This document shows, piece by piece, positions 32,907 through 44,649 of a stretch of 64,000 nt of DNA. Made by a program: the position numbers and the translations under genes. Position 1 is the stretch's first letter. The number at the start of each line of letters is the position of its first letter. The notes under the pieces are model-generated. The model made no database searches, was not told where the DNA came from, and saw only the letters and a list, made by a program, of their open reading frames with translations. Origin of the DNA: Malania oleifera (lineage: Eukaryota; Streptophyta; Magnoliopsida; Santalales; Ximeniaceae); assembly GCF_029873635.1 (NCBI RefSeq), contig NC_080417.1, forward strand, positions 31,298,214-31,362,213. Direction: 5' to 3'.

Positions 32907-34515
32907 GGGAGAGTACTACCAGCAGATCTGATTGTGTTTGATATGTGTGGGTTCGATATAATACTGGATATGGATTGGTTGGCTGTTAATCACGCTAACA
33001 TTGATTATTTTCAAAAGGAAGTAGTCTTCAGACCCCCTGGTAAGTAAGAATTCAGATTCGTTGGTTCACGGGTACGTGCTCCAACGCAATTAGTGTCAGT
33101 TGTGCAAGCGGGCAGATTACTCCTGGACGGAGGTCATGGGTTTATAGCGGTTGTGAAAGAAGTATCTAAAAATGAAGTGAAGCTTGACAATACCCCAGTG
33201 ATATGAGAATTTCCAGATGTTTTTCCAAAGAAGCTACCAAGGCTGCCTCCTGTACAAGAGGTGGATTTTCCTATAGATTTACCTCCAGGGACCACGCCAA
33301 TTTCTAAGGTTTCCTTATCGTATGGCTCCAGCTGAGTTGGGAGAATTGAAGAATCAGTTGCAAGACCTGTTGAACAGGGGATTTATATGACCTAGTGTAT
33401 CACCATAGGGAGCTCTAGTGTTATTCGTAAAGAAAAAAGATGGGTCTATGAGGATGCGTATTTATTACAGAGAAATCAACAAAGTTACTATTAAGAATAA
33501 ATATCCTCTACCCCATATAGACTATTTGTTTGATCAGCTCCAGGGTACACGGGTGTATTCCAAGATCGACCTCAGATCAGGGTATCATCAAGTAAGAGTG
33601 AAAGCAAAGGACGTCACGAAGACAACCTTCAGGACCAAGTACGGGCACTATGAATTCCTCGTTATGTCATTTGGTCTGACGAATGCCCCAACCGTGTTCA
33701 CGGATTTGATGAACAGAATTTTCCACCAGTATCTTAATCAGTTTGTAGTAGTTTTCGTTAATGATATACTGGTGTACTCAAGAAGTTTTGAGGATCATGA
33801 GGTGCATTTGAGACAGGTGCTGCAAACACTCAGGGAGGAGAAGCTTTACGTCAAGTTTAGTAAGTGTGAGTTCTGGCTTAAGGAGGTTGCATATTTAGGC
33901 CATGTGATCTCAGGAGATGGTATAGCAGTGGATCCCAGCAAGATTGACGCGGTGGTAAATTGGGCCAGGCCGAGGAATGTGCAGGAAGTCAGGAGTTTCT
34001 TGGGGTTGGCAGGTTATTACCACCGATTTGTGGAGGGATTTTCAATTTTGTTAGGACCTCTCATGCAGTTGACTAGGAAAAATGCCAAATTTATGTGGGA
34101 TGAAGAGTGCGAGCAGAGCTTCTAGGAATTAAAGCAGCGGCTCGTCACTGCACCAGTACTGACGATTCCATTGGGAGGTGATGGTTATGTTATTTACAGT
34201 GATGCATCTTTGAAAGGGTTTGGTTGTGTACTGATGCAGCATGGTAGGGTGGTCACGTATGCATCTAAACAATTGAAAGAGTATGAAAAGAACTATCCTA
34301 CTTATGATCTGGAATTGGATGCGATTGTACATGCACTGAAGATCTGGAGACATTACTTATATGGCGAGAAATGTGAAATATTTTTGGATCACAGGAGCCT
34401 AAAGTACTTCTTTATGCAGAAAGATTTGAATATGCGTCAAAGGAGATGGTTAGAACTCATTAAGGATTACAACTGCACCATCAGTTACCACCCAGGTAAA
34501 GCAAATGTGGTAGCT
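32907..34515 (+). pseudogene. Gypsy reverse transcriptase and RNase H of element B
   Basis: After several stops and a +1 shift near 33,310 the RT reads [44 protein letters not shown] and [11 protein letters not shown]. The catalytic YxDD-type box (FIDD in relatives) has become FVND. The connection shows [22 protein letters not shown] at 34,123 precedes RNase [29 protein letters not shown] and [11 protein letters not shown], ending at [11 protein letters not shown] where the solo LTR C cuts in. The continuation is at 37,528. Confidence 0.92.
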
Positions 34516-34526
34516 GATGCTGTAGT

Positions 34527-35555
34527 TAGGAGTGAGCAAACGGTCGGTTCGGCCATATTCGGTTAATTAACCAAAAATTTCAGTTAAAGAATACTGTTAA
34601 CCAAACCGACCAAACCGTTTGGCCTCACCGAATCGAACCCGAGCGAATTTCTTTTTTGGGTAATTCGGTTAACCGAATTTAACCGAGAAGTGAGGGAAGT
34701 GGGGAATCCGTGAGGCGTGAAGGTGTATCCGAGAAGTAAGGGAAGGAGGGAAGCTTCCTGAGAAGTGAGGGAAGGGGGGAAGCCGGGAAGGTGTATCCAC
34801 TATCCAGATTCTGAACTGATGCGGAGGAGAGGTGGTTAGGGAGATGATTGGGCTTGGGCGAGCTTGATGCCGATGAGGAGGAGTCGGGGTGGTTCTCACT
34901 TCTCAGTGAACTGGTATGTGCACGAGAGAAGAGAAATGAGAATGAGAGGGTGCTTATGCGCTGGTGACAATGGACAGCGACAGCGATGGCGATAGCGGTG
35001 CAGAGTAGTGAGTTCGGATGAGCGAGAGAGAGGCAGTGACTCAGTGATGGCCTTCCGATTTCAAAGAGCAGTGACTGTGTAGTCTGTGTTGGTGATGATG
35101 GCCGGTGATGGTGACAGCGATGGACACAAACGAATAGACGATGGCATCGCGTGAAGATGGAGTCTAGTGGTGTGGACTGTGGAGGACCGAGCTCATGTGA
35201 GCGAGAGAGAGGCAGATTGGCAGTGACTCACTGCCAGTGAGGGAGGGCCTTCTGCGTTCTAGCTTCGGAGAGCAGTGAGAGTGTCTAAGTGTGAGACTGA
35301 GTCTGAGAGTCTGAGAGAATACCAGAATAATAATAACCAGATTTTAATTTACTAATTTATATTTAAAATTTAATTAATTATTAATTCGGTTAATCGGTTA
35401 ACTGAATTAACATTCTCCATTCACCGAACTGAAACCCGATTCACCGAAATGTTGGAAAGCATAACCGAACTGACCGAACAGAAATTTTTTAACTGAACCG
35501 AACAGACCAATTTCGGTCAGTTAATTCGGTTTTCCCTGAATTATGCTCACCCCTA
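34527..35555. mobile_element. Non-autonomous hAT-type element
   Basis: The terminal inverted repeats are TAGGAGTGAGCA and, reversed, TAGGGGTGAGCA (one mismatch). An 8-bp duplication gctgtagt (34,519-34,526) / gttgtagt (35,556-35,563), one mismatch, is diagnostic of the hAT superfamily. Subterminal parts are rich in ggttaaccgaat and ttcggtt motifs. The middle is purine-rich and holds a duplicated segment (about 35,014-35,075 and 35,197-35,280, gtgagcgagagagaggca). No transposase frame exists; length is 1,029 bp. It inserted only 6 bp inside LTR C. Confidence 0.85.
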
Positions 35556-35851
35556 GTTGTAGTGACCCAAAGAATAATAGTATTTAATTAATAATGAGGG
35601 AGAGAAATGGAAACAGAAACAGAAGGAGGCAATAGGCTTCATCGACGAATATAGGGATTCGTCAACGAAGGTCTTCAGGACCTCGTCGACGAGGTCCCGT
35701 CTTGTCAACAAGAAAATACCGAGAGAAGGATTTGGGCTACTCTAAATTTCATCGACAAAGGGTAAGGTTCGTCGACGAATTTACTGAAGGACTCGTCGAC
35801 AAATCTGGCCCTATAAATAGTGAAAAATCATATTTTTATTCAATTGCAGCG

Positions 35852-35915
<64 letters not shown>

Positions 35916-36349
35916 AGTCTCTCCCATTTCTCTCTTCGATTTCGGCCCCGCCAATCGCCGGATCAATACTCTGAAGCCACCACGACGCTCCTGGCGAAAT
36001 TCTCTGCAAGTCTACCAGAGCAGATCGTTGGTGAAACAAAGTTGGATTTCATCCCAAATTCAGGGTAAGGTCTTTTAGTCAATTTTTGGCCTTCTGACAG
36101 TTATAGGAAATGATGTAGGCAAAGAAATACTAATATTCTGTTCTGAAAAATGTCATTTTCAGGATGTTGTGTAGGAAGCCCTACGGGTGTTAGACCAGTA
36201 TACCATAGGGGCTTTCCAGTAGTCAGGTAAGGGAAATATGTTATGCTAGGTAATTTTAAAATATTATACAGTTTATTAAATTATGAATATTATGTATTAA
36301 AGTATGGTGTGGCTTGAGAATATGAATATAGTATGAAGATATGTTTTAC

Positions 36350-36500
36350 GAATTTCAGTATCATGATTTTACGAATTTCAGTATCATGAATTTTACGAAT
36401 TTTAGTATCATGATTATACGAATTTTAGTACCATGATTATACGAATCTCAGTACCATGATTATACGAATTTCAGTACTATGATTATGTAGTTTTCAGTAT
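36350..36500. repeat. 24-bp tandem repeats in LTR C
   Basis: About seven imperfect copies of gtaccatgattatacgaatt. Corresponding arrays with a slightly different unit are in both LTRs of element B (30,335-30,412 and 40,287-40,410). Confidence 0.75.
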
Positions 36501-37527
36501 TATGATTATACAGTTCTCAAAACTATGACGTATGGATTATAGTTACAGTTCATTCAATATCATGGTTATTACGGTTATTTCAGAATCATGGTAAAGTAGA
36601 TAGTTGCATATATAGATGTATTATATAGTATCAGACCCTGTTGGACCATACAATTACAGAGTACGGTACCGTTGGTACAGATATTTATGTTATGAGTGCA
36701 ACCACCTATTTAGATAATACGTGATAGTAGGTCGATCACCTAGGCCCTTGACGTGGACGGGCTGCTCCCCATTATATATGGGTTGAGGTGGACAGATCAG
36801 ACCAATGGAGTATAATGATTTACCCTGGTCGGCCAGCCAGTGTAGATCCCACCTATGAGCCGCACAACCCTCTCATGAGGGGTTAAATCATGACACACAA
36901 TTATCCACAAGGAAAGTTTTCAGTTACTATTACGTATATACAGATTTACAGAAACAGGGAATATACTTATGTACATTAGAAGTAATTTGAATAGTAATCT
37001 ACAATATTGTTATGTTAAGCAACATGGAAAGAGTGGTGGATTTTATTACTTGTACTGTATTTACATACTCAGTTATACATGATTATATAGAAACAAATTT
37101 TCATAATATTGTAGCTCATTTGCCACACACTAGTAATAACATATTTCGCCTTATTGAGCGTTGGCTCATCCCAATGTGGAATCATTTTTCAGGTGATTCA
37201 GGCATGCGAGCAGACCAAGCTCGCAGATAGAGGGGCCACAGTTCTACCCTATCAGTAGATAGTGAGTATGTTTTGGAGTATTTTTGTATAGCCCCAGCCT
37301 AGTTGAGGGTATCTTGGGGAACAGTTGTACATGTATATTCTAGGAAACAATTTAGCACTCTAGTATTGTATATAATTATATGTGGTTATGTTTATTTGAT
37401 TTCTGCTTCTCGCTGCTTAGGTTGATGATTGGGTTTAATACAATTTGGTATTAGAGCATGTTAAATGTCATAGTATAAAAAAAAATAAAAAAAAAAACCC
37501 AATTAAATAGTAGGTCTCTACAAATGC

Positions 37528-38925
37528 ACTGAGCCGTAAATTAGAAAATACAGCACAGCTAATCGTAGTTATTCAGCACCCGATTCAGATGGACTTAGAA
37601 AGACTCGGTGTAGAATTAGTGGAGGATGATCCTCAGGGGCTTATTACCAGTCTGGTTGTACAACCCACATTATATGAAAATATTAAAGCTGCTTAGTGGG
37701 ATGATCCAGAATTGGCAGAAGTGATTGCCAGAATACAGGATGGTTAGGGAGAAGAATTCAGCATTTCTGACGATGGGGCTCTGAGATTTCGCACCATTGT
37801 GTGTGCCTGCAGATGACAGTATCAGGAGGATGATTTTAGAGGAAGCACACAGATCTCTAGACACTGTCCATCCGAGCAGCACGAAAATGTATAGGGATCT
37901 ACGGGGGTATTTCTGGTGAAGTGGCATGAAAAAGGAGATAGTAGAATTTGTGCAGCAGTGTTTGACGTGTCAGCAGGTTAAGGCTGAGCACTAGAGGCCG
38001 GCAGGGCAGTTGTAGCCACTTTTCATTCCTGAATGGAAGTGGGACCATGTATTCATGGATTTTGTTACGGGGCTATCACCGGCGCCGCATGGTCAGAATA
38101 TCATCTGGGTAATTGTTGATAAGTTAACGACAACAGCACACTTTCTGCCCATTAAGATTAGATACCCTATGAACCGATTAGTAGAGATATATATATAGAA
38201 GATTATTCGACCCCATGGAATACTGGTATCTATAGTCTCGAACCGTGATCCATGTTTTACATCACAGTTCTAGAGGAGTTTACAGGAAGCATTGGAGACT
38301 CAGCTAGTGTTCAGCACCGTTTTCCATCCTTAGACAGACGATCAAACGGAGAGAACTATTCAGGACTTGACGATATGTTGCGAGCATGTGTATTGGATTT
38401 TGTGGGTAGCTGGACGTAGTATATGTCTTTGGTTGCCTACAACAGCAGCTATCAGGATAGCATTGACATGGCTCCTTATGAACTTTATGGTAGGAAGTGT
38501 CGTTCTCCTTTATACTGGAGTGAGCTGGGTGAGATGCGAGTTTTGGGACCAGAGATAGTTCAGCAGGCGCACGATAAAGTTTGACTCATTTGAGATAGAA
38601 TCAGTGTAGCACAGAGTCGGTAGAAAAGTTAGCAAATACTCGCCGCTGGGAATTGGAATTTGAAGTGGGTGAGTATGCTTTCCTAAAAATAGCACCATTG
38701 AAGGGGATCATGAGGTTTGGGAAGAAGGATAAGTTGAGCCCTAGGTTCATTGGTCCATTTGAGATACTCGAGAAGATTAGGTCAGTAGCCTATCAGTTAG
38801 CCTTACCACCATCTTTGTTTCGAGTTCATGACATATTTCATGTTTCTATGTTAAGGAAATACATCCCCAATCCTTCCCATATCATCAGCTGTGCAAACTT
38901 GGAACTCAAGGGTGATCTAGCATAA
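37528..38925 (+). pseudogene. RNase H end and integrase of element B
   Basis: Right after the solo LTR the frame continues SRKLENTAQLIV and VELVEDDPQGLITSL. The integrase zinc region is poorly preserved. The catalytic core is readable at 38,020-38,350: KWDHVFMDFVTGLSP (first Asp), IVSNRDPCFTSQF (second Asp) and DDQTERTIQDL (Glu). It has at least six stops and two shifts. The last part, 38,653-38,925, reads FEVGEYAFLKIAPLKGIMRF, SPRFIGPFEILEKI and HDIFHVSMLRKYIPNPSH, the C-terminal DNA-binding region of gypsy integrases. Confidence 0.88.
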
Positions 38926-39081
38926 GAGGAAGTTCCAGTTCAGATCTTAGACAGAAAATATCAGGAATTGCACAATAAGAAGATATCGTTAGTAAAAGTC
39001 CTGGGGAGAAATCATGCAGTTGAGGAAGTCTCGTGGGAGCTAAAAGATGAGATCAGACGAAAGTATCCCCACTTATTTTGA
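38926..39081 (+). pseudogene. Chromodomain-like tail of element B
   Basis: After a TAA at 38,923 the same frame reads VPVQILDRKYQELHNKKIS, VKVLGRNHAVEEVSWELKD and IRRKYPHLF before a stop. This ending is typical of Tekay/Del chromoviruses, where the tail is thought to steer integration into heterochromatin. The same tail, differently broken, is at 3,260-3,428. Confidence 0.85.
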
Positions 39082-39335
39082 GAAGTTATAATGATGATGT
39101 ATATATTAGGATAGTAATTTTCTTTTCTTCGATACAGTGTAACTATAATATAGAGTATAGGATAGGTAGTATTTTGGTTTTGGGAGAATTTTCTTTTATG
39201 GTTGTAATCGCCTAGAACTACCCATGTAACCATGATATTCCTCAGCTATAAGTGAGGCAGGTAATAAAATAAATAGATCATTTTCCTTTAAGGGATGATA
39301 AATTATATGAACAGTAAATTTCGAGGACGAATTTT

Positions 39336-41405
39336 ATAAGGAGGGGAGAATGTAGCGACCCAAATAATAATATTATGTAAATAATAAAGAGTGAGAGAAA
39401 TGGAAACAATAACAGAAGGAGGTAGTCGACGACATCACACTCTGGTAAAAATACCCCAATAAATTATCATGGTCTCGTCAACGAATACAGGGGATTCGTC
39501 GACGAGGATACAACAGGACCCTGTCGACAAGGGCGAGCTTCGTCGACGAGAAGATATAGAGAGAAGAATTTAGGCTACTCTGAATTTCGTCAACAAAGGG
39601 TAAGGTTCGTCGACGAAATTACTTAAGGACTCGTCAATGAGATGACGTGGCTCATCGATGAAGTCCACAATATAAATAGCCCTAAACTCATTTTAATCAT
39701 AGAAAATCAGCGCCGCTCTCTTCTCTCTCTCTCCTATGGCCTCTCCCTCTTCTCTCTTCGATTCTAGCCCCGTCAGTCACTGGATCGACGATCTGAGGCC
39801 ACCACGACGCTCCTGGCGGAGTTCTCTTCAAGTCTGCTAGAGCAGATCGTTGGTGATACGAAGTTGGAATTCATCTCAAATCCAGGGTAAGGTCTTTCAT
39901 TCGGAATTTGGCTTTCTAACAGTTGTAGAAAATGCTGTAGACATAGAAATAGTGACATTTTGTTCTAGAAAAAATTATTTTCAGGGTGTTGAGTAGGAAA
40001 CCCTGCAGGTGTAGGACCCATCTCGGTAGGGGATTTTAGCAGGAGTCGGGTAAAGGAAATATGCTATGTTAGGCAATTTTACTATGTTTCAGTATAAACC
40101 ATTCGCTTTTATCATATGATTATTCACGATAGAAATTTATACAGTTTATCACTTATGTATAATATGTTTAAAATTACTGTATGGCTTGAGAATATGGGTA
40201 TAGTAAAGAAACATGTTTTACAGTATTTTCAGGATATGTTTACTGAATATACAGCCAGTGGTTATGTTTTATAGTAATTACAGAATACCATGATTATACA
40301 ATTTTTAATACCATGATTATAAAGTTTTTAGTACCATGATTATACAATTTTCAGTACCATGATTATACAGTTTATAGTACCATGATTATACAGTTTTCAA
40401 TACCATAACTTACAGATTACAGTTCAGTTCAGAAATACAGATGATACAATTACAGTTTATTACAGTGTCACGATTAATACAGTTATTATAGAATCATGGT
40501 AAAACAGTTAGTTGTATATAGAAATATATTATATACTATCAAACCCTGTTGGACCATACAGTAGAGCACGGTATCGTAGCTATAGATATTCAGTTTAGAG
40601 TGCAACCACCTATTCAGATAATACGTGGTAGTAAGTCGATCGTATAGTGCCCTGACGTGGACAGGCTCCCCATCAGATATGGGTTGAGGAAGGCAGATCA
40701 GACCGAGGGAGTATAGTGGTGTACCCTGGTCAGCCAACCAAGTTAGATCCCGCCTACAGGTCGCACAACCCTGTCATGAGGGGTTAAATCATGACATATA
40801 GTTATCCACAGGGAAGTTTTCAGTTATTATTATATATATACAGATTTGCAGAGACAAAGAATATACTTATGTACATTAGAAGTATTTTGAATAGTAACCT
40901 AAAACTACAGATATGTTAAGCAATATGGAATTGGTTGTGGTTTATGTTATTTGTATATTATCCATAGATCTAATTATACATGATTATATAGAAACAAATT
41001 TTCATAGTATTGTAACTTATTTGCCACACACTAGCAATAGCATATTTTGTCTTATTGAGCGTTGGCTCATCCTAATTACTTTAACATTTTTCAGGTGATC
41101 CAGGCAGGCAAGCAGATTAGACTCGCAGATAGAGGGGCCTCAGATATTAGAGTGAGTATTTTGGGAGTATTTTTGTATAGCCCTAGTCAATTGAAGATAT
41201 TTCTAGGGAACAGTTATATATGTATATTTTGTGAAACAATTTAACACTCTGGTATTGTATATAATTATATATGGTTATGTTCATTTGATTTCCGCTTCTT
41301 GCTGCTTAGGTTGATGGTTGGGTTTAATCTAGTATGGTATCAGAGTATGTTAAATGTTATAGAATATATTAAAAAAAAACCCCAGTTAAATAGCAGGTCA
41401 TTACA
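39336..41405 (+). mobile_element. PPT and 3' LTR of element B
   Basis: The polypurine tract aaggaggggagaa ends at 39,350, followed by TGTAGCGACCC at 39,351. The LTR ends GGTCATTACA at 41,405. Dyads here (39,425-39,665) are better preserved than in the 5' LTR, and the TATA box is at 39,670. Confidence 0.92.
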
Positions 41406-41490
41406 ACAAGTGTCCTCGCTACCATCTAGTTCGGGTTGACTATTTTATTTATCATGTTTTATTATATGATAATATAAGCAGGTCGTTATA

Positions 41491-42024
41491 ATGAAGACTT
41501 TGAGTGCTTAGAATATTTTAGTTTAAGAAAGTCACATGTAAGTACTTCAGAATTAAATTTCAATATGGATGCGTTGAAGCTCTTAGGATTTAATCATTGA
41601 CTTAGAGACGAAAGTTTGAAAACCCTGAAAAATATTTTTCAAAATCTCAGAGTAATATGGAAAGTATAAAAGTTAACAAGAGTTTTTGGAAACAAAAGAA
41701 AACAAGCATATGAGTCTTAACTGTTCAGGCAACTGACCTTGACTGGTTAAGCGACTGACCTTTTTATGCTGAATAAATTTGGGAAACAAAACAGGTTTAG
41801 TCGATTGACCCTGTAAGTTCAGGCCCCATTCTGACTTTGAAATTGTGCTGAATTTTAAAAGTTCAGGGGACTGACCCTAAAGTTCAGTCGACTAAACTTT
41901 GGGAAATTCAAATTTAAAAAGCAACGCAAAGTTTCCAAAAATAAGTTTTTCAAATCTCAACGTTATGAAAACTTTAGAAACACTCCAAGTCACTTGGGGA
42001 ACACGAAAATCACTTTTTAAACTC

Positions 42025-42078
<54 letters not shown>

Positions 42079-43038
42079 CTAAACCTAATGATTTTCACAA
42101 CAACTACTTACAATCAAGTATTCAAATTCTCTAATTCTCATACTCTTCAAAAGCTCTCTTGCTTACACATCCTTACAGAAGTAATACTGATTTTCTACTG
42201 ATACAACCACTCGGTTGTTGTGCTATTACTAAATTTCCTTCAATCAAAAGAAGAACCCGATGATAAATTTTTTGAGCTTCAAATTCATTCTTTATTGATT
42301 TTTAATTTGAAGTATATTAGTGCTCAAACTTGTACTAATCAGCTCTATTGTGAGAGTGTCTTTGCACACAAGAATTTGTTCTTATTTTTGTTATTGTTTT
42401 TTGACTGTTCAAGTTGTTGAATCGTTGTACCGAGTATGGGGTATCACTTGGAAAGGAGGGCCCTATGCTATTTGAAAGAGTGTAAACAGTTTGCTCCCCC
42501 CAGCTAAAGGAGTGGTACAGGGCAATCCTTGGACGATGTACCTAAGGCGAGGATGTAGATGGGTACAGCCGAACCTCGTAAAAATCTCAGTGTCACTCTC
42601 TTCCCTATTCTCTTTAAATTTCAGCACATATATATTGCGTGGATGTTTATTTAAATTGTTGGAAATAACTTTGTAATTAGGAATTGCGGAAACCTTAAAA
42701 GGAAGTTCGTTGATTGAATCTTACGGAAACCTTCTAAAGGAGTACGCTTATTAAACAAGTCATTCATTAGCTACAACTCAAAATCAAAAGATTGAATCTT
42801 GGAAACTTGCTGAGATAGTTATAGCAATTCACATTGTGAAGCATTATCTTGATTGATTGAATCGTTCTATTGGTTTTTGGTTTAAATTGTGTTTTGGCTG
42901 AATTTGAGATTGAAAATCAAACCATACATGTGTGTTTGCTGAATTCAAAAATTAGTTGAGAAAGAATTTATAAAAAGAGCTTAAAAGAAATTTTTAAATC
43001 CCAATTCACCCCCCCTTGGGAGTACACCTTACTTTTCA
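41491..43038 (+). mobile_element. 5' LTR of element D, right part
   Basis: It resumes after the nest with atgaagactttgagtgctta, the match to 52,164-52,183 in the 3' LTR. The U3 holds TTCAGTCGACTGAAC-type motifs (41,720-41,905), then a (TA)n run (42,022-42,074) in the TATA region, and R/U5 to 'ttttca' at 43,038. Confidence 0.9.
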
Positions 43039-43040
43039 AT

Positions 43041-43056
43041 TGATATCAGAGCGGGG
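43041..43056 (+). other. Primer-binding site of element D
   Basis: tgatatcagagcgggg lies two bases inside the LTR end; one mismatch from the core initiator tRNA-Met complement. Confidence 0.8.
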
Positions 43057-43091
43057 TTATAGACCTCCTATCTTTTGCGGAATTAACTATA

Positions 43092-44640
43092 CCTTTGGAA
43101 CAAAGAATGAGAATTTACTTACAAACTATGGATTGGAAAGCATGGAAAATTGTCATACAAGGTTACCTTATCCCCACTAAAATCGTAGATGATAAAGAAA
43201 TGCCTAAAGAGGAAAAAGAGATGACCGATAATGACCATAAGATGTTGCAAGTAAAGTCAAGTGCTATGAATGCATAATATTGTGCACTTGATGTAAATGA
43301 ATTCAATATGGTCATGACATGTAAATCAACTAAAGAAATATGGAAAAAATTAGAGGTAACTTATGAAGGAACAATTGATGTTAGAGATAGTAGAATTGAC
43401 ATGCTCACAAGCGAGTATGAGACTTTTAGGATGAACCCGGATGAAACTATTACTAATATGTACACTAGGTTCACCTATATAATAAATTCCCTCAATGCTT
43501 TATGGAAAAACTACTCAACCTATGAGATGATTCGAAAAATTCTTAGAGGATTTCCTCCAATATAAGAACCTAAGGCCACTGCTATAATAGAAGGAAAAAA
43601 CTTGAAAAATACTTCCTTAGACGAATTAATTGGATCTCTTCTCACTTATAAGATGACTATGAATGGAAGAAATACTGAAAATAAAAAACAAAAGAAATCA
43701 ATAGCCCTTAAAACTACAAAAGAAAACTCTAGTGAAAAAGAAGATGAAAATGAATTAGACAATGATGAAATAGTATTACTCACTAGAAGACTTGGAAAGT
43801 TATTTAAGCAAAATAAGAAATTTGCCAGAAAATTTAGGGACTCAAAATCTGAAAAAGGAGAAACAAGCAAGAAAGAAACTAAGAATGAACCTCCTACTTG
43901 TTATAATTGCAAAAAGGTTGGACATATTAAACCTAATTGCCCATAGCTCAAGAAAGACAAAAAGAAGAAAAATGAGGCTATGAAAGCTACTGCATGGGAT
44001 GACACAAGGTCAAGTGAATTGTAGAACAAATCAAGTGAACAAGAAGTAGTGAACATCTGCTTCATGGCAAAAAATGCTAAGGTAAATTACTATTCTAGCT
44101 CATCTAAAGAATCAAGTGATGAATCATGTAGTGACTCATGTGAAAGTATGTCATCATATAAAGAAATTCAGGCTGAATTGTTTGCATTATATAATAGGTT
44201 TATAAAAGTAACAAAAAGAAACACGGCTTTAAAAGAACAAAATGAAACACTCAAAAATCAACTAGAAACTTCAAAATTAGTTGAAAAAGAAAAGGAATCA
44301 TACATTGATGAACTCATGAAGAAAATCAACAAGATGTCTCAAGAGTTGATCAAGTTGATTGGAACCCAAAGAATGTCATTAGACAAAGAAGGAATTGGAT
44401 ATAATGGAATTGAGAACAAAAGGAAAAAGAATCTATATAAGGGATACTTTGTAAAGGAATCAAAGTATTATGCAAGCACATCTTCCATAAATATCTATGA
44501 ACTACGTGTTTCTTGTGTAAGAAAAAGAAACATGTAAAATTTGAATGCTCATTTAAACGAAAAAATATTAAAGTCAAGAAAGTATGGAAAGTCAAAGAAA
44601 ATAAATCTGAAATAAAAAGACAAAAAGATTTAGGTACCTA
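43092..44640 (+). pseudogene. Copia gag of element D with zinc knuckle and coiled coil
   Basis: The frame opens LEQRMRIYLQTMDWKAWKIV. A stop at 43,275 is followed by STKEIWKKLEVTYEGTIDVR and MLTSEYETFRMNPDE (UBN2 domain). The zinc knuckle CYNCKKVGHIKPNC (43,900-43,943) is intact. A Ser/Glu-rich part (44,080-44,150) and a Lys/Glu/Asn-rich coiled coil (about 44,160-44,340, ALKEQNETLKNQLETSKL) follow, then a second Cys-rich segment near 44,515 (CKKKKHVKFEC). The long gag with coiled coil fits SIRE-type elements. Four or more stops and a shift break it. Confidence 0.85.
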
Positions 44641-44649
44641 AAAATAACA

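Larger units (their letters stand above)
34521..37522 (+). mobile_element. Solo gypsy LTR (C) in element B, split by a hAT element
   Basis: The LTR is 34,521-34,526 plus 35,564-37,522, about 1,965 bp, TGTAGTGACCC...GTCTCTACA. The duplication gatgc (34,516-34,520) / aatgc (37,523-37,527) has one mismatch and falls in the VVADALSRK codons of element B; the frame resumes exactly after it. It has a dyad array at 35,638-35,810, TATA (ctataaatag, 35,811), a (CT)n run at 35,854-35,910 and seven 24-bp repeats at 36,350-36,500. Confidence 0.9.
29386..41405 (+). mobile_element. Tekay/Del-like gypsy chromovirus (element B)
   Basis: The 5' LTR is 29,386-31,409 (2,024 bp) and the 3' LTR 39,351-41,405 (2,055 bp). 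The flanking duplication is acagg / acaag (29,381-29,385; 41,406-41,410), one mismatch. Internal order is gag, protease, RT, RNase H, integrase, chromodomain-like tail. The two LTRs differ mostly by C/T and G/A changes, many at CpG sites. Stops, a frameshift and altered catalytic residues make it inactive. A solo LTR (34,521-37,522) interrupts the end of RNase H. Confidence 0.93.
27446..41490 (+). mobile_element. Solo gypsy LTR (A), itself split by element B
   Basis: The LTR occupies 27,446-29,385 and 41,406-41,490 and starts TGTAATGACCCG, ending GGTCGTTATA. A perfect 5-bp duplication atgaa (27,441-27,445; 41,491-41,495) marks insertion into the copia LTR. It contains GTCGAC dyads at 27,520-27,690, a TATA box (gtataaatagg, 27,702), a (CT)n run at 27,750-27,803 and four 28-bp repeats at 28,430-28,545. 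No internal domain belongs to it. Its closest relative in the window is LTR J (58,724-60,786). Confidence 0.88.

Noticed and set aside
35702..36068. Frames with long SLSLSL or RERERE runs here and at 27,750, 54,270, 54,790
   Set aside because: Translation of (CT)n microsatellites in LTR leaders, a promoter and an intron; not real repeat proteins.
36350..36500. Regular 24-bp repeats that look array-like, as in CRISPR
   Set aside because: The units are directly adjacent without spacers and lie in a plant LTR; an ordinary minisatellite.
31800..39081. Gypsy element B as an active retrotransposon
   Set aside because: Many stops, a frameshift, altered protease and RT motifs, diverged LTRs and a nested insertion exclude autonomy.
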